A DNA stretch of 64,000 bases from Arthrobacter crusticola (GCF_004357995.1 NZ_SMTK01000003.1:558001-622000), one strand, 5' to 3'. Shown: positions 49,386 through 59,519, numbered from the stretch's first letter. Made by a program: numbers and translations. The notes: a model not told the origin generated them from the sequence alone.

Positions 49386-49751
49386 ATGGAAGCCAAGGCA
49401 ATTGCGCGTCATATCCGCGTAACGCCTATGAAGGCCCGGCGCGTCGTCAACCTTGTTCGTGGTAAGCAGGCGAATGAGGCTCTGGCTATTCTGAAGTTTG
49501 CCCCACAGGTTGCTTCAGAGCCGGTATTCAAGGTAGTTCAGTCGGCAATGGCCAACGCCCGCGTTCTCGCGGACCGCGATGGCGTTGCCTTCGACGAGGG
49601 CGACCTGGTCATCAGCGAAGCATTTGTCGATGAGGGCCCCACGATGAAGCGGTTCCGTCCGCGTGCCCAGGGCCGCGCGTTCCGCATCAACAAGCGGACC
49701 AGCCACATCACAGTTGTAGTAGCTACCCCTGAGAAAGTGGAGGTCCGCTAA
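49386..49751 (+). CDS. rplV: 50S ribosomal protein L22
   Basis: A 121-residue L22 whose beta-hairpin ([20 protein letters not shown]) lines the exit tunnel. The N-terminus [20 protein letters not shown] is typical. No deletion of the kind that gives macrolide resistance is seen. GAAGGAAAG precedes the ATG; rpsC begins on the next base after the stop. Confidence 0.97.
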   Translation: MEAKAIARHIRVTPMKARRVVNLVRGKQANEALAILKFAPQVASEPVFKVVQSAMANARVLADRDGVAFDEGDLVISEAFVDEGPTMKRFRPRAQGRAFRINKRTSHITVVVATPEKVEVR

Positions 49752-50582
49752 GTGGGACAGAAAGTAAACCCGCACGGGTTCCGACTCGGCATCACCACGG
49801 ACCACAGGTCTCACTGGTTTGCTGACAGCAACAAGCCGGGCCAGCGCTACAGGGACTTCGTCCGCGAGGACATCAAGATCCGCCAGCTCATGTCCACGGG
49901 CATGGACCGCGCCGGCATCGCAAAGGTCGAGATCGAGCGCACCCGCGACCGTGTCCGCGTGGACATCCACACGGCACGCCCGGGCATCGTCATCGGCCGC
50001 CGCGGCGCCGAAGCGGACCGCATCCGCGGCGAGCTCGAAAAGCTCACCGGCAAGCAGGTTCAGCTGAACATCCTCGAGGTCAAGAACCCCGAGATCGAGG
50101 CTCAGCTTGTCGCCCAGGGCGTCGCCGAGCAGCTTTCCTCCCGCGTGGCCTTCCGCCGCGCGATGAAGAAGGCAATGCAGTCGGCACAGCGCGCAGGAGC
50201 CAAGGGCATCCGTGTCCAGTGCTCCGGCCGCCTGGGTGGCGCCGAAATGAGCCGCTCGGAGTTCTACCGCGAAGGCCGTGTGCCCCTGCACACCCTCCGC
50301 GCGAACATCGACTACGGGTTCTTCGAAGCCAAGACCACCTTCGGCCGCATCGGCGTGAAGGTCTGGATCTACAAGGGTGACGTCACCGCGAAGGAACTGG
50401 CAGCCCAGGCTGCGGCAGCTCCGTCGCGCGGCCGTGGCGGAGACCGTCCGGGCCGTGGCCCCGCCGGTGGCGACCGCGACCGCGGTGGAGACCGCCGCCG
50501 CCGTCCCGCCGCCGAGGCGCCGGCAGCTGCACCCGCCGAAACCGCCGCAGCACCCGCAGCGGCTGAAGGAGGACAGGCTTAA
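49752..50582 (+). CDS. rpsC: 30S ribosomal protein S3 with RGG-like C-terminal tail
   Basis: A 276-residue S3. The KH domain ([20 protein letters not shown]) and the C-terminal domain ([14 protein letters not shown] [19 protein letters not shown]) are standard. After about residue 215 a 60-residue tail begins with Arg/Gly repeats ([15 protein letters not shown]) and ends in Ala/Pro/Glu. E. coli S3 has 233 residues. S3 with S4 and S5 surrounds the mRNA entry channel. GTG start directly abuts the rplV stop. Confidence 0.97.
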   Translation: MGQKVNPHGFRLGITTDHRSHWFADSNKPGQRYRDFVREDIKIRQLMSTGMDRAGIAKVEIERTRDRVRVDIHTARPGIVIGRRGAEADRIRGELEKLTGKQVQLNILEVKNPEIEAQLVAQGVAEQLSSRVAFRRAMKKAMQSAQRAGAKGIRVQCSGRLGGAEMSRSEFYREGRVPLHTLRANIDYGFFEAKTTFGRIGVKVWIYKGDVTAKELAAQAAAAPSRGRGGDRPGRGPAGGDRDRGGDRRRRPAAEAPAAAPAETAAAPAAAEGGQA

Positions 50583-50999
50583 ATGCTTATCCCACGTCGA
50601 GTCAAGTTCCGTAAGCAGCACCACCCGGGTCGTTCCGGCGCTGCGACCGGCGGCACCGAGGTCAGCTTTGGCGAATGGGGTATCCAGGCTCTGAGCCCGG
50701 CATACGTCACCAACCGCCAGATCGAGTCGGCCCGTATCGCCATGACCCGCCACATCAAGCGTGGCGGCAAGGTCTGGATCAACATCTATCCGGACCGCCC
50801 GTTGACCAAGAAGCCTGCCGAAACCCGCATGGGTTCCGGTAAGGGTTCGCCCGAGTGGTGGGTGGCCAACGTCAAGCCGGGACGGGTTCTCTTTGAACTG
50901 TCCGGTGTTTCCGAAGAGGTAGCCCGCGAAGCCCTGCGCCTCGCGATCCACAAGCTGCCGTTGAAGGCACGCATCGTGCGTCGTGAGGGTGGTGAATAG
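50583..50999 (+). CDS. rplP: 50S ribosomal protein L16
   Basis: A 138-residue L16 near the A-site tRNA elbow. It begins [19 protein letters not shown] and contains [20 protein letters not shown]. The ATG abuts the rpsC stop (TAAATG). Standard length. Confidence 0.98.
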   Translation: MLIPRRVKFRKQHHPGRSGAATGGTEVSFGEWGIQALSPAYVTNRQIESARIAMTRHIKRGGKVWINIYPDRPLTKKPAETRMGSGKGSPEWWVANVKPGRVLFELSGVSEEVAREALRLAIHKLPLKARIVRREGGE

Positions 51000-51000
51000 C

Positions 51001-51342
51001 ATGGCATTGGGTTCAAAGGAACTAGCAACGGATCAGCTTGACGGGTTCGACAAGGATCGTCTCGTCGAGGAGCTCCGCAAGGCCAAGGAGGAGCTGTTCA
51101 ACCTCCGCTTCCAGTCGGCCACCGGCCAGCTGGAGAGCCATGGCCGCCTGCGCCTGGTCAAGCGCGACATCGCCCGCATCTACACGGTGCTGCGTGAGCG
51201 CGAGCTGGGCATCCGGCCCGACGTCGTTGTGACCGTTGAGGAAGCAAAGACCGAGGAAAAGCCGGCCAAGAAATCCAAGAAGGCCTCCACTAAGGACGCC
51301 AAGTCCGTGGACACCGAGGCTTCTGAGGAGGACGCCAAATGA
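51001..51342 (+). CDS. rpmC: 50S ribosomal protein L29 with extended tail
   Basis: A 113-residue L29 at the tunnel exit next to L23. The core ([18 protein letters not shown], then [16 protein letters not shown]) ends near residue 75; the remaining Lys/Glu/Ser/Ala-rich tail makes it much longer than the 63-residue E. coli protein. ATG 51001 is chosen on family N-terminus, one base after the rplP stop. It overlaps rpsQ by 4 bases. Confidence 0.93.
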   Translation: MALGSKELATDQLDGFDKDRLVEELRKAKEELFNLRFQSATGQLESHGRLRLVKRDIARIYTVLRERELGIRPDVVVTVEEAKTEEKPAKKSKKASTKDAKSVDTEASEEDAK

Positions 51343-51635
51343 GTGAGCAGAAGAGCGAAAACGCAGCCGTGACCGACGCCGAGGCACGCGGGTACCGCAA
51401 GGTCCGCCGTGGCTACGTCGTTTCGGACAAGATGGAGAAGACCATCACCGTCCAGGTCGAGGACCGCGTGAAGCACGGCCTGTACGGCAAGGTCATCCGC
51501 CGTACGTCCAAGGTCAAGGCCCACGACGAGCAGAACACCGCCGGCATCGGCGACATGGTTCTGATCTCGGAGACCCGGCCGCTGTCCGCCACCAAGCGGT
51601 GGCGCCTGGTCGAGGTTATCGAAAAGGCCAAGTAG
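51339..51635 (+). CDS. rpsQ: 30S ribosomal protein S17
   Basis: A 98-residue S17 with the OB-fold segments [20 protein letters not shown] and [22 protein letters not shown]. Its first 20 residues are an extra hydrophilic extension. ATG overlaps the rpmC stop (ATGA). An intrinsic terminator follows at once, so it ends the S10 operon. Confidence 0.97.
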   Translation: MSEQKSENAAVTDAEARGYRKVRRGYVVSDKMEKTITVQVEDRVKHGLYGKVIRRTSKVKAHDEQNTAGIGDMVLISETRPLSATKRWRLVEVIEKAK

Positions 51636-51649
51636 CACCAGCTGCGCAG

Positions 51650-51683
51650 ATGCCCCGGACACGATTCGTGTCCGGGGCATTTT
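51650..51683 (+). terminator. intrinsic terminator after rpsQ
   Basis: ATGCCCCGGACACG and CGTGTCCGGGGCAT are perfect complements around ATT and run into TTTT. It separates S10 and spc transcription. Confidence 0.85.
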
Positions 51684-51688
51684 CGCGA

Positions 51689-51694
51689 TATGAT
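51689..51694 (+). promoter_or_regulatory. possible -10 of spc operon promoter
   Basis: TATGAT right after the rpsQ terminator; the -35 would fall in its right arm (TTCGTG). The rest of the 263-base rpsQ-rplN gap shows no clear second promoter. Confidence 0.35.
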
Positions 51695-51898
51695 AAGAAT
51701 CTTGTCTGTCTGGTGGGCTGGCGCATGCCCTCACACCGGCAAATAGGCAAAAGCCCGATGATCTTGTTCAACACAAATCCGCTCTAAACCGCAGCGCGTT
51801 TCGGCGCGCGTTTGTGCTGAGTACCAGTATTACGGGGCCCACCCATATCCGTTCCGCAAGGCTCGATGAGAGAACCAGCGCGACGACAGGAGTAATAA

Positions 51899-52267
51899 GT
51901 GATTCAGCAGGAGTCGCGGCTCAAGGTCGCCGACAACACGGGGGCCAAGGAAATCTTGACCATCCGTGTTCTCGGAGGATCCGGACGCCGCTACGCAGGC
52001 ATCGGCGACGTAATCGTCGCCACCGTCAAGGACGCAATCCCCGGCGGCAACGTCAAGAAGGGCGACGTCGTCAAGGCGGTCATCGTCCGCACCAAGAAGG
52101 AACGCCGCCGCGCGGACGGTTCCTACATCAAGTTTGATGAAAACGCAGCAGTGATCCTGAAGAACGACGGCGACCCCCGCGGTACCCGTATCTTCGGCCC
52201 TGTCGGCCGCGAACTGCGCGACAAGCGTTTCATGAAGATCATTTCACTGGCGCCGGAGGTGCTCTAG
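51899..52267 (+). CDS. rplN: 50S ribosomal protein L14
   Basis: A 122-residue L14, identical in length to E. coli, at the subunit interface and bridge B8. It starts [18 protein letters not shown] with GTG behind AGGAGTAA. It leads the spc operon. Confidence 0.98.
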   Translation: MIQQESRLKVADNTGAKEILTIRVLGGSGRRYAGIGDVIVATVKDAIPGGNVKKGDVVKAVIVRTKKERRRADGSYIKFDENAAVILKNDGDPRGTRIFGPVGRELRDKRFMKIISLAPEVL

Positions 52268-52270
52268 CCC

Positions 52271-52648
52271 ATGGCACAGAAGACTGGAAAGCTCAAGATC
52301 AAGAAGGGTGACCTGGTTCAGGTCATCACCGGAGCCAAGCAGGAGCGCGGCGGCGACCGCGGAAAGCAGGGCAAGGTCCTGAAGGTGTTCCCGGAGACCA
52401 ACCGCGTGCTCGTCGAGGGCATCAACCGGATCACCAAGCACACCAAGGCCACCCAGCACGAGGGCCACAGCCACGGCGGCGGAATCCAGGTCGTCGAGGC
52501 ACCGCTGCACATCAGCAACGTTGCCATCGTCGACCCCGAGACCAAGAAGCCGACCCGCGTGGGCTACCGCACCGAGACCGTCGAGCGCGACGGCCGGCAG
52601 CGCACCGTCCGCATCCGCGTGGCCAAGTCATCAGGGAAGGATCTGTAA
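52271..52648 (+). CDS. rplX: 50S ribosomal protein L24
   Basis: A 125-residue L24, an assembly initiator with a KOW motif ([24 protein letters not shown] region). About 20 residues longer than E. coli L24 at the C-terminus and N-terminus combined. It begins 3 bases after rplN; its TAA overlaps the rplE ATG (TAATG). Confidence 0.97.
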   Translation: MAQKTGKLKIKKGDLVQVITGAKQERGGDRGKQGKVLKVFPETNRVLVEGINRITKHTKATQHEGHSHGGGIQVVEAPLHISNVAIVDPETKKPTRVGYRTETVERDGRQRTVRIRVAKSSGKDL

Positions 52649-53223
52649 TGACTGTTGAAACCGCAGAGACCAAGGTTCTCCCTCGCCTCAAGGCCCGCTA
52701 CGCCGCTGAAATCAAGTCTGCCCTGCAGGAAGAGTTCAGCTACGCCAACGTCAACCAGGTTCCCCGCCTGGTGAAGGTTGTCGTAAACATGGGTGTTGGA
52801 GATGCCGCCAAGGACTCCAAGCTCATCGACGGCGCCGTCAAGGACCTCACCGCGATCACCGGCCAGAAGCCCCAGGTGACCAAGGCCCGCAAGTCCATCG
52901 CCCAGTTCAAGCTTCGTGAGGGTATGCCCATCGGCGCCCACGCGACGCTGCGCGGCGACCGCATGTGGGAATTCGTCGACCGCCTGGTGACCCTCGCCCT
53001 GCCCCGTATCCGCGACTTCCGCGGCCTCAACGGCAAGCAGTTCGACGGCAACGGCAACTACACCTTCGGCCTCACGGAGCAGTCGATGTTCCACGAGATC
53101 GACCAGGACCGTATCGACCGCGTGCGTGGCATGGACATCACCGTCGTCACCACAGCCAAGACCGACGCCGAGGGCCGCGCGCTGCTGAAGGCGCTTGGCT
53201 TCCCGTTCAAATCCGAAGATTAA
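52648..53223 (+). CDS. rplE: 50S ribosomal protein L5
   Basis: A 191-residue L5 of the central protuberance that binds 5S rRNA. It has [15 protein letters not shown], the conserved [21 protein letters not shown] [17 protein letters not shown] and [12 protein letters not shown]. It is followed directly by rpsH; the rpsN gene found here in most bacteria is missing. Confidence 0.98.
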   Translation: MTVETAETKVLPRLKARYAAEIKSALQEEFSYANVNQVPRLVKVVVNMGVGDAAKDSKLIDGAVKDLTAITGQKPQVTKARKSIAQFKLREGMPIGAHATLRGDRMWEFVDRLVTLALPRIRDFRGLNGKQFDGNGNYTFGLTEQSMFHEIDQDRIDRVRGMDITVVTTAKTDAEGRALLKALGFPFKSED

Positions 53224-53319
53224 TCTAACTACGTTGCAGGTCCGTTCCGGCCGGGGCGAGCGAAAGCCCGTTCCTGACCCGGGACCCGGAAACCGTTACG
53301 AGGAAGGGCAAGAGCCCAC

Positions 53320-53718
53320 ATGACAATGACAGATCCTGTCGCAGACATGCTCACGCGTCTGCGCAATGCAAACTCGGCGTACCACGACTCCGTGTCGATG
53401 CCGTACAGCAAGCTCAAGGCTCGCGTAGCCGACATCCTGAAGGCCGAAGGCTACATCGCCGGCTGGAAGGAAGAGGAAGCGGAGGTCGGCAAGAAGCTGA
53501 CCATCGACCTCAAGTTCGGCCCGGACCGCCAGCGGTCCATCGCCGGCATCCGCCGCATCTCCAAGCCGGGCCTCCGCGTTTACGCGAAGTCCACCAACCT
53601 GCCCCACGTGCTGGGCGGCCTGGGAATTGCCATCCTGTCCACGTCCTCCGGTCTGCTCACGGACCGCCAGGCATCCAAGAAGGGTGTGGGTGGGGAAGTC
53701 CTCGCCTACGTCTGGTAG
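53320..53718 (+). CDS. rpsH: 30S ribosomal protein S8
   Basis: A 132-residue S8, a central-domain 16S rRNA binder. [16 protein letters not shown] and the closing [24 protein letters not shown] are characteristic. In E. coli S8 represses spc translation at rplE; the 96-base rplE-rpsH gap here has no recognised S8 site. GAGGAAGGG lies about 10 bases before the ATG. Confidence 0.98.
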   Translation: MTMTDPVADMLTRLRNANSAYHDSVSMPYSKLKARVADILKAEGYIAGWKEEEAEVGKKLTIDLKFGPDRQRSIAGIRRISKPGLRVYAKSTNLPHVLGGLGIAILSTSSGLLTDRQASKKGVGGEVLAYVW

Positions 53719-53735
53719 CGGGAAGGGAAAGAAAA

Positions 53736-54272
53736 ATGTCACGTATTGGACGTCTCCCCATCACCGTACCTGCAGGTGTTGAGGTCAAGGTCAACGGCAG
53801 TGAAGTCTCCGTCAAGGGATCCAAGGGCGAGCTGAGCCACACCGTGCCCAGCCCGATCGAGGTCTCGCTCGAGGACAGCACTCTCACCGTCAGCCGGCCC
53901 AATGACGAGCGTGTTTCACGCTCATTGCACGGCCTCACCCGCACGCTGATCTCCAACATGATTGTCGGAGTCACCGAGGGGTACAAGAAGAACCTTGAGA
54001 TCGTGGGTACGGGTTACCGTGTCCAGGCCAAGGGAAGCGACCTGGAGTTCGCTCTGGGCTACAGCCACCCGGTTGCCGTCAAGGCCCCCGAGGGCATTGT
54101 CCTGACTGTCGATTCCCCCACCAAGCTTTCGGTGTCGGGCATCAACAAGCAGCAGGTCGGCGAGGTCGCTGCAAACATCCGCAAGCTGCGCAAGCCCGAC
54201 CCGTACAAGGGCAAGGGCATCCGCTATGCAGGCGAGATCATCCGCCGCAAGGTCGGAAAGGCCGGTAAGTAA
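53736..54272 (+). CDS. rplF: 50S ribosomal protein L6
   Basis: A 178-residue L6 near the factor-binding site. [17 protein letters not shown] and the C-terminal [24 protein letters not shown] are family marks. GGAAGGGAAAG precedes the ATG; rplR begins after 2 bases. Confidence 0.98.
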   Translation: MSRIGRLPITVPAGVEVKVNGSEVSVKGSKGELSHTVPSPIEVSLEDSTLTVSRPNDERVSRSLHGLTRTLISNMIVGVTEGYKKNLEIVGTGYRVQAKGSDLEFALGYSHPVAVKAPEGIVLTVDSPTKLSVSGINKQQVGEVAANIRKLRKPDPYKGKGIRYAGEIIRRKVGKAGK

Positions 54273-54274
54273 CC

Positions 54275-54658
54275 ATGGCAATCAGCATCAATAAGAAGCG
54301 CTCCTCCAAGAGCAAGTCCGCCTCCCGCGGACGCCGCCACCTGCGCGTGCGCAAGCGCGTCTCGGGGACCGCGGTCCGTCCGCGCCTGGTCGTCAACCGT
54401 TCGGCCCGGCACGTATTCGTGCAGGTCGTCGACGACACCAAGGGCATCACCGTGGCTTCCGCCTCGACGCTCGAAGCGGACCTGCGTGCCTTTGACGGCG
54501 ACAAGACCGCCAAGGCCAAGCGTGTTGGCGGGCTCGTCGCAGAGCGCGCGAAGGCTGCCGGTATCGAAGCTGTCGTTTTCGACCGCGGCGGTAACAAGTA
54601 CCACGGCCGTGTCGCGGCCATCGCAGACGGCGCACGCGAAGGTGGGCTGTCACTGTGA
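54275..54658 (+). CDS. rplR: 50S ribosomal protein L18
   Basis: A 127-residue L18 that binds 5S rRNA with L5. The basic N-terminus ([18 protein letters not shown]) and [38 protein letters not shown] end are seen. Its TGA overlaps the rpsE GTG by 4 bases. Confidence 0.97.
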   Translation: MAISINKKRSSKSKSASRGRRHLRVRKRVSGTAVRPRLVVNRSARHVFVQVVDDTKGITVASASTLEADLRAFDGDKTAKAKRVGGLVAERAKAAGIEAVVFDRGGNKYHGRVAAIADGAREGGLSL

Positions 54659-55392
54659 CCGAAGAAAACAAGGCAAAGGAAGCGCCATTGAATACGGCTA
54701 CAGAGCAGCCAGCAACCGACGCCCCGGCTGCCGGTTCGACTGAGACCGCATCGGCCGACAGCCGAGGCGACCGTGGCTCCCGCGGAAGCGGGCGCGGCGG
54801 CGAGCGTGGCGGCAAGAGCGACCGTGGCGGCCGTGGTGGCCGCGACGGGCGCGACGGCGGCCGTGACGACAAGGACAAGTTCATTGAGCGCGTCGTCACC
54901 ATCAACCGCGTCGCCAAGGTCGTCAAGGGCGGCCGCCGCTTCAGCTTCACCGCCCTCGTGGTGGTAGGCGACGGCAACGGCATGGTCGGCGTCGGCTACG
55001 GAAAGGCCAAGGAAGTTCCCTCGGCTATCCAGAAGGCCGTCGAGGAAGCCAAGAAGACGATGTTCCGCGTCCCGCGCATCGGTGGAACCATCCCGCACCT
55101 GGTGCAGGGTGAAGCCGCTGCCGGCGTCGTGCTCCTTCGTCCCGCGTCCCCGGGTACCGGTGTTATCGCCGGTGGTCCGGTCCGCGCGATCCTCGAGTGC
55201 GCCGGCATCCACGACGTCCTGTCGAAGTCCCTCGGTTCCTCCAACGCCATCAACATCGTTCACGCGACCGTTGACGCGCTGCAGCGGCTCGAAGAGCCCC
55301 AGGCCGTGGCTGCCCGCCGTGGCCTGCCCCTGGACGAGGTTGCCTCGCACCAGATGCTCCGCGCCATCGCAGCACAGAAGGTAGGTGCGTAA
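54655..55392 (+). CDS. rpsE: 30S ribosomal protein S5 with RGG-rich N-terminal extension
   Basis: A 245-residue S5. The normal core begins near residue 78 ([20 protein letters not shown]) and includes [16 protein letters not shown] [22 protein letters not shown]. The first 75 residues are an Ala/Thr/Glu stretch then an Arg/Gly/Asp-rich block ([14 protein letters not shown]). E. coli S5 has 167 residues. S5 lies at the mRNA entry with S3, which also carries an RGG tail here. GTG overlaps the rplR stop. Confidence 0.96.
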   Translation: MTEENKAKEAPLNTATEQPATDAPAAGSTETASADSRGDRGSRGSGRGGERGGKSDRGGRGGRDGRDGGRDDKDKFIERVVTINRVAKVVKGGRRFSFTALVVVGDGNGMVGVGYGKAKEVPSAIQKAVEEAKKTMFRVPRIGGTIPHLVQGEAAAGVVLLRPASPGTGVIAGGPVRAILECAGIHDVLSKSLGSSNAINIVHATVDALQRLEEPQAVAARRGLPLDEVASHQMLRAIAAQKVGA

Positions 55393-55610
55393 TGACCGCG
55401 ATCACTCCCAAGCGCGTGCAGGTGAGCACGGCGAAGCTGCAGATCACTCAGATCAAGTCCGCCATTGGCGGCAAGCAGAACCAGCGCGACACCCTGCGGT
55501 CCCTCGGACTGAAGCGGATCGGCCACACCGTGGTCCGTGAAGCCGATGCTGTGACCGTCGGCATGGTCAACACGGTTCCGCACCTCTTGAAGGTTGAGGA
55601 GGCCAAGTAA
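55392..55610 (+). CDS. rpmD: 50S ribosomal protein L30
   Basis: A 72-residue L30 with [20 protein letters not shown] and [20 protein letters not shown]. It overlaps rpsE (TAATG) before it and rplO (TAATG) after it, so three genes are translationally chained. Confidence 0.96.
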   Translation: MTAITPKRVQVSTAKLQITQIKSAIGGKQNQRDTLRSLGLKRIGHTVVREADAVTVGMVNTVPHLLKVEEAK

Positions 55611-56101
55611 TGGCAGAGGAAAAGACAACGGCTGTAGCCGAAGGAAAGACGGAGCGCGTCCACGCTCTGAAGGTCCACCACCTGCGTCCGGCCCCCGGAG
55701 CCAAAACCAAGAAGACCCGTGTGGGCCGTGGTGAAGGTTCGAAGGGTAAGACGGCAGGCCGTGGCACCAAGGGAACCGCAGCCCGCTACCAGGTGAAGGC
55801 AGGATTCGCAGGCGGCCAGCTGCCGCTGCACATGCGTCTGCCCAAGCTGCGCGGGTTCAAGAACCCGTTCCGCGTCGAGTTCCAGGTCGTGAACCTGGAC
55901 AAGATCTCGGAGCTCTACCCCAACGGTGGCGACGTGACCGTCGAGTCGCTCGTCGCCCTGGGTGCGGTGCGCAAGAACCAGCCCGTGAAGGTGCTGGGGA
56001 CCGGCGACATCACCGTGGCAGTCGATGTGAAGGCTCACCGCTTCTCCTCGACCGCAGCCGAGAAGATCGCTGCCGCCGGCGGCTCCATCAGCCAGCTCTA
56101 G
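55610..56101 (+). CDS. rplO: 50S ribosomal protein L15
   Basis: A 163-residue L15, a late-assembly 23S binder. [20 protein letters not shown], then [20 protein letters not shown] and [16 protein letters not shown]. It carries about 17 extra N-terminal residues. It is the last ribosomal gene before a 202-base gap and secY. Confidence 0.97.
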   Translation: MAEEKTTAVAEGKTERVHALKVHHLRPAPGAKTKKTRVGRGEGSKGKTAGRGTKGTAARYQVKAGFAGGQLPLHMRLPKLRGFKNPFRVEFQVVNLDKISELYPNGGDVTVESLVALGAVRKNQPVKVLGTGDITVAVDVKAHRFSSTAAEKIAAAGGSISQL

Positions 56102-56221
56102 GCAGATCTGCTCGTGATCCGGCTGTGTTCAACCACGGCCAGGAACTAGACTCTTGGTGGGCCGGTGCAATCCGGCCCACCAGGAGTTTTCCGGCTTAAG
56201 CGCCGACCCAACACCGTCCGG

Positions 56222-56252
56222 TTCCAGAACACCGGGCTGCGACCGTTAGACT
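56222..56252 (+). promoter_or_regulatory. possible secY-adk-map promoter
   Basis: TAGACT at 56247-56252 with TTCCAG 19 bases upstream; another TAGACT lies at 56147-56152. The 202-base rplO-secY gap supports a separate promoter. Confidence 0.35.
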
Positions 56253-56303
56253 CGGTTGTTGTGTACTGTCCGCTTCGGACATCCAAGACCTTCAGGAGGA
56301 CGC

Positions 56304-57617
56304 TTGCTAAGCGCTATTGGCCGGGCATTCCGGACGCCAGACTTGCGGCGCAAGCTGTTGTTCACGCTGGGCATCATCACCATCTTCCGGCTCGGCGCCT
56401 TCATCCCGGCCCCCGGAGTCGACTACGGCAACGTCCAGCAGTGCCTGAGCCTCGGCAACACGCAGGGCGGCCTCTACGAGTTCGTCAACCTGTTCAGCGG
56501 CGGAGCCCTGCTCCAGGTGTCGGTGTTCGCCCTGGGCATCACCCCCTACATCACCGCGAGCATCATCACGCAGCTGCTGCGCGTCGTGATTCCCCGCTTC
56601 CAGGAACTCCATGAGGAAGGTGCCCAGGGCCAGTCACGCCTGACCCAGTACACGCGCTACCTCACGATCGCCCTCGGCCTGCTCAACGCGACGACGCTGG
56701 TGTCGCTCGCGCGCTCCGGGGCCCTGCTGGGCGACTGCCCGGTGCCGCTGATCCCGGACGACTCCCTGCTCACGATCATCCTGCTGATCATCACCCTCAC
56801 CGCAGGCACCGGCCTCATCATGTGGATGGGCGAGCTGATCACCGAAAAGGGTGTCGGCAACGGCATGTCCCTTCTGATTTTCACCGCCATCGTCGCAAGC
56901 TTCCCCACCTCCCTCGGGGAGATCCTGCGCACCCAGGGCTGGACGGTTTTCCTGGGCGTGATGCTCATGGGCATAGTTGTCGTCGCGCTCGTCATCTTCG
57001 TCGAGCAGTCCCAGCGCCGCATCCCCGTGCAGTACGCGAAGCGGATGATCGGGCGCCGCACGCTTGGCGGCAGCAGCACCTACATCCCGATCAAGGTCAA
57101 CATGGCCGGCGTGATCCCCGTGATCTTCGCGTCCTCCATGCTGTACCTGCCGACGCTGATCGCCCAGTTCAACACCCCTTCGGACGGCCAGACGCCGCCG
57201 CCGGAGTGGGTCAACTGGATCACCACCTACCTCGCGACCGGTGACCACCCGCTGTACATGGCGGTGTACTTCCTGATGATTGTGTTCTTCACGTACTTCT
57301 ACGTGGCGATCACGTTCAACCCGGACGAGGTCTCCGAGAACATGAAGAAGTACGGCGGCTTCATCCCGGGCATCCGGGCCGGCCGCCCCACGGCGGAGTA
57401 CCTGCAGTACGTGCTCTCCCGCATCACCCTGCCGGGCGCGATCTACCTGGGCCTCGTCGCCCTGATCCCGCTCATCGCCCTGGTCGCGATCGGCGCCAAC
57501 CAGAACTTCCCGTTCGGCGGCACGTCGATCCTGATCATGGTGGGCGTGGGGCTGGAAACCGTAAAGCAGATCGACGCGCAGCTCCAGCAGCGCCACTACG
57601 AAGGGCTCCTCCGATGA
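56304..57617 (+). CDS. secY: preprotein translocase subunit SecY
   Basis: A 437-residue, ten-TM channel protein. The early segment RKLLFTLGIITIFRLGAFIP, the plug region, and loops FTYFYVAITFNPDEVSENM and GIRAGRPTAEYL are standard. It forms the Sec channel with SecE encoded at 19972. The start is a TTG at 56304 behind AGGAGG; the longer ATG frame is rejected because the family begins LSAIGRAFRTPDLRRK. Its stop overlaps adk. Confidence 0.97.
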   Translation: MLSAIGRAFRTPDLRRKLLFTLGIITIFRLGAFIPAPGVDYGNVQQCLSLGNTQGGLYEFVNLFSGGALLQVSVFALGITPYITASIITQLLRVVIPRFQELHEEGAQGQSRLTQYTRYLTIALGLLNATTLVSLARSGALLGDCPVPLIPDDSLLTIILLIITLTAGTGLIMWMGELITEKGVGNGMSLLIFTAIVASFPTSLGEILRTQGWTVFLGVMLMGIVVVALVIFVEQSQRRIPVQYAKRMIGRRTLGGSSTYIPIKVNMAGVIPVIFASSMLYLPTLIAQFNTPSDGQTPPPEWVNWITTYLATGDHPLYMAVYFLMIVFFTYFYVAITFNPDEVSENMKKYGGFIPGIRAGRPTAEYLQYVLSRITLPGAIYLGLVALIPLIALVAIGANQNFPFGGTSILIMVGVGLETVKQIDAQLQQRHYEGLLR

Positions 57618-58186
57618 CAAGAATGCTGATTATCGGCCCTCCGGGTTCGGGCAAGGGAACGCAGGCCGCACGCATCTCCGAGCGCCTCGGCGTGGTCGCC
57701 ATCTCCACCGGCGACATTTTCCGCGACAACGTCAAGCGCGAGACGCCCCTGGGTGTCGAGGCGAAAAAGTACATGGACGCGGGGGACTTCGTGCCCGACA
57801 GCGTCACCAACAACATGGTGCGCGACCGGCTGAAGGCCGACGACGTGCAGGACGGCTTCCTGCTCGACGGCTACCCGCGCACGGCCGCCCAGGTGGCCGA
57901 GCTCGACGACATCCTCGCCGAGAACTCCTCGAGCCTGGACGTGGTGCTTCAGCTCACCGCCGAGGACGAGGAGCTCGTGCGCCGGCTGCTGGGCCGGGCG
58001 TCCCTCGATGGGCGCAGCGACGACAACCAGGACGTCATCCGGCACCGGCTGCGCCTGTACCACGAGCAGACCGCGCCGGTCGTCTCGCAGTACACCGAGC
58101 GCGGCATCGTCACCCAGGTGAACGGGATCGGCAGCATCGACGAGGTCACCGAGCGGGTCATGAACGCGCTCAAGGTCGCCAGCTAG
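57614..58186 (+). CDS. adk: adenylate kinase (short form)
   Basis: A 190-residue kinase interconverting ATP, AMP and ADP. The P-loop is GPPGSGKGT, the AMP site contains STGDIFRDNV, and the DGYPRT motif is intact. It lacks the large LID domain of the 214-residue E. coli enzyme and has no zinc-binding Cys. It overlaps secY by 4 bases (ATGA). Confidence 0.97.
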   Translation: MTRMLIIGPPGSGKGTQAARISERLGVVAISTGDIFRDNVKRETPLGVEAKKYMDAGDFVPDSVTNNMVRDRLKADDVQDGFLLDGYPRTAAQVAELDDILAENSSSLDVVLQLTAEDEELVRRLLGRASLDGRSDDNQDVIRHRLRLYHEQTAPVVSQYTERGIVTQVNGIGSIDEVTERVMNALKVAS

Positions 58187-58199
58187 GCCGCCGGACATT

Positions 58200-59024
58200 T
58201 TGCGCCAGCCCAAGATTGAGTACAAGACACCCCGCCAGATCCTGAGCATGCGCGAGGCCGGCCTGGTGCTGTCCCGCGGACTCGACGCCGCGGTCTCGGC
58301 CGCACGGGTGGGGATCAGCACCCGCGAGCTGAATGCGGTGTTCGAAGAGGTGCTCCGGGAGGCTGGGGCCACCTCGAACTTCCTGGGCTACCACGGCTTC
58401 CCCGCCAGCATCTGCACCTCGGTCAACGAGGAGGTGGTCCACGGCATCCCCGGGGATTACGTGCTGCGGGACGGGGATATCATCTCCATCGACGGCGGTG
58501 CCATCGTGAACGGCTGGCATGCCGACTCCGCACGCACCACCATCGTCGGGACTCCGCGTGAGGAGGACGTGCGCCTATCGCAGGTCACCGAGGAGGCGAT
58601 GTGGCGGGGGATCGCCGCCCTCGCCGGTGCCAAGCACGTGGGCGACATTGGGGCCGCGATCGACGACTACGTCTCTGAACTCCCGGGCCAGCGGCTCGGC
58701 ATCCTCGAGGACTACGTGGGACACGGCATCGGCACCCGGATGCACCAGGAGCCCGACGTCCTGAACTACCGCAGCTCCCACCGCGGGCCGAAAGTCCGCC
58801 CCGGACTCTGCTTGGCCATCGAGCCCATGCTCGTCCTCGGGGGACTCGAGACCAAGGTACTCGACGACGACTGGACGGTGGTCACCACCGACGGCAAGCG
58901 CGCCTCCCAGTGGGAGCACACGGTGGCCGTCCACGACGGCGGCATCTGGGTGCTCAGCGCCGAGGACGGCGGAGCGTCGAAGCTCGAACCGCTTGGCGTC
59001 GTCCCGGTTCCCGTCCGCGCCTGA
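58200..59024 (+). CDS. map: methionine aminopeptidase, type I
   Basis: A 274-residue metalloprotease that removes the initiator Met. The five metal ligands are Asp98, Asp109, His175 (YVGHGIG), Glu208 (IEPM) and Glu239 (EHTV); His81 is the active-site His. The start is a TTG at 58200 with only a weak GGAC upstream, so the exact N-terminus is uncertain. Encoded 13 bases after adk, close to the translation machinery genes. Confidence 0.95.
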   Translation: MRQPKIEYKTPRQILSMREAGLVLSRGLDAAVSAARVGISTRELNAVFEEVLREAGATSNFLGYHGFPASICTSVNEEVVHGIPGDYVLRDGDIISIDGGAIVNGWHADSARTTIVGTPREEDVRLSQVTEEAMWRGIAALAGAKHVGDIGAAIDDYVSELPGQRLGILEDYVGHGIGTRMHQEPDVLNYRSSHRGPKVRPGLCLAIEPMLVLGGLETKVLDDDWTVVTTDGKRASQWEHTVAVHDGGIWVLSAEDGGASKLEPLGVVPVPVRA

Positions 59025-59123
59025 GTCCGGACGCTTCCAATCCCGGACGCCCGGGGGAGCCGCACCGAACCGCCGCCCGCTGACCTAGGGCGGGCAAGTT
59101 CGGCCGCTTCGGCTGGCCGCCGA

Positions 59124-59153
59124 TTTAACTTCTCCGCGCCCATGGCGTACTGT
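59124..59153 (+). promoter_or_regulatory. probable infA promoter
   Basis: TTTAAC (59124-59129), 18 bases, TACTGT (59148-59153), followed by a leader of about 140 bases before infA. Confidence 0.45.
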
Positions 59154-59297
59154 TGTCTGTTGGTTGTCTGTGCTTTTTGTGCCCATTTCGGGCCGGGCGG
59201 TCCGCCGGCTCACGAGCCGTCGCCGCGGCAGGATCAGACAAGCAAAACCCAAACCCGTCCACCGTGCAAGCGGTGGGCATCGACGTTAGCGGAGGAT

Positions 59298-59519
59298 ATG
59301 GCCAAGAAAGACGGTGTCATTGAGATTGAAGGCACTGTGAACGAGGCGCTGCCCAACGCGATGTTCCGCGTTGAGTTGGCCAACGGTCACATTGTTCTCG
59401 CCCACATCTCGGGAAAGATGCGCCAGCACTACATTCGAATCCTTCCTGAGGACCGGGTAGTAGTGGAACTCAGCCCGTACGACCTCACCCGGGGCCGTAT
59501 TGTCTACCGCTACAAATAA
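59298..59519 (+). CDS. infA: translation initiation factor IF-1
   Basis: A 73-residue OB-fold factor that blocks the A site during initiation. [20 protein letters not shown] and RGRIVYRYK are diagnostic. ATG 59298 has GGAGGA 1-7 bases upstream; longer frames are not protein-like. It is followed by rpmJ, rpsM and rpsK. Confidence 0.98.
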   Translation: MAKKDGVIEIEGTVNEALPNAMFRVELANGHIVLAHISGKMRQHYIRILPEDRVVVELSPYDLTRGRIVYRYK

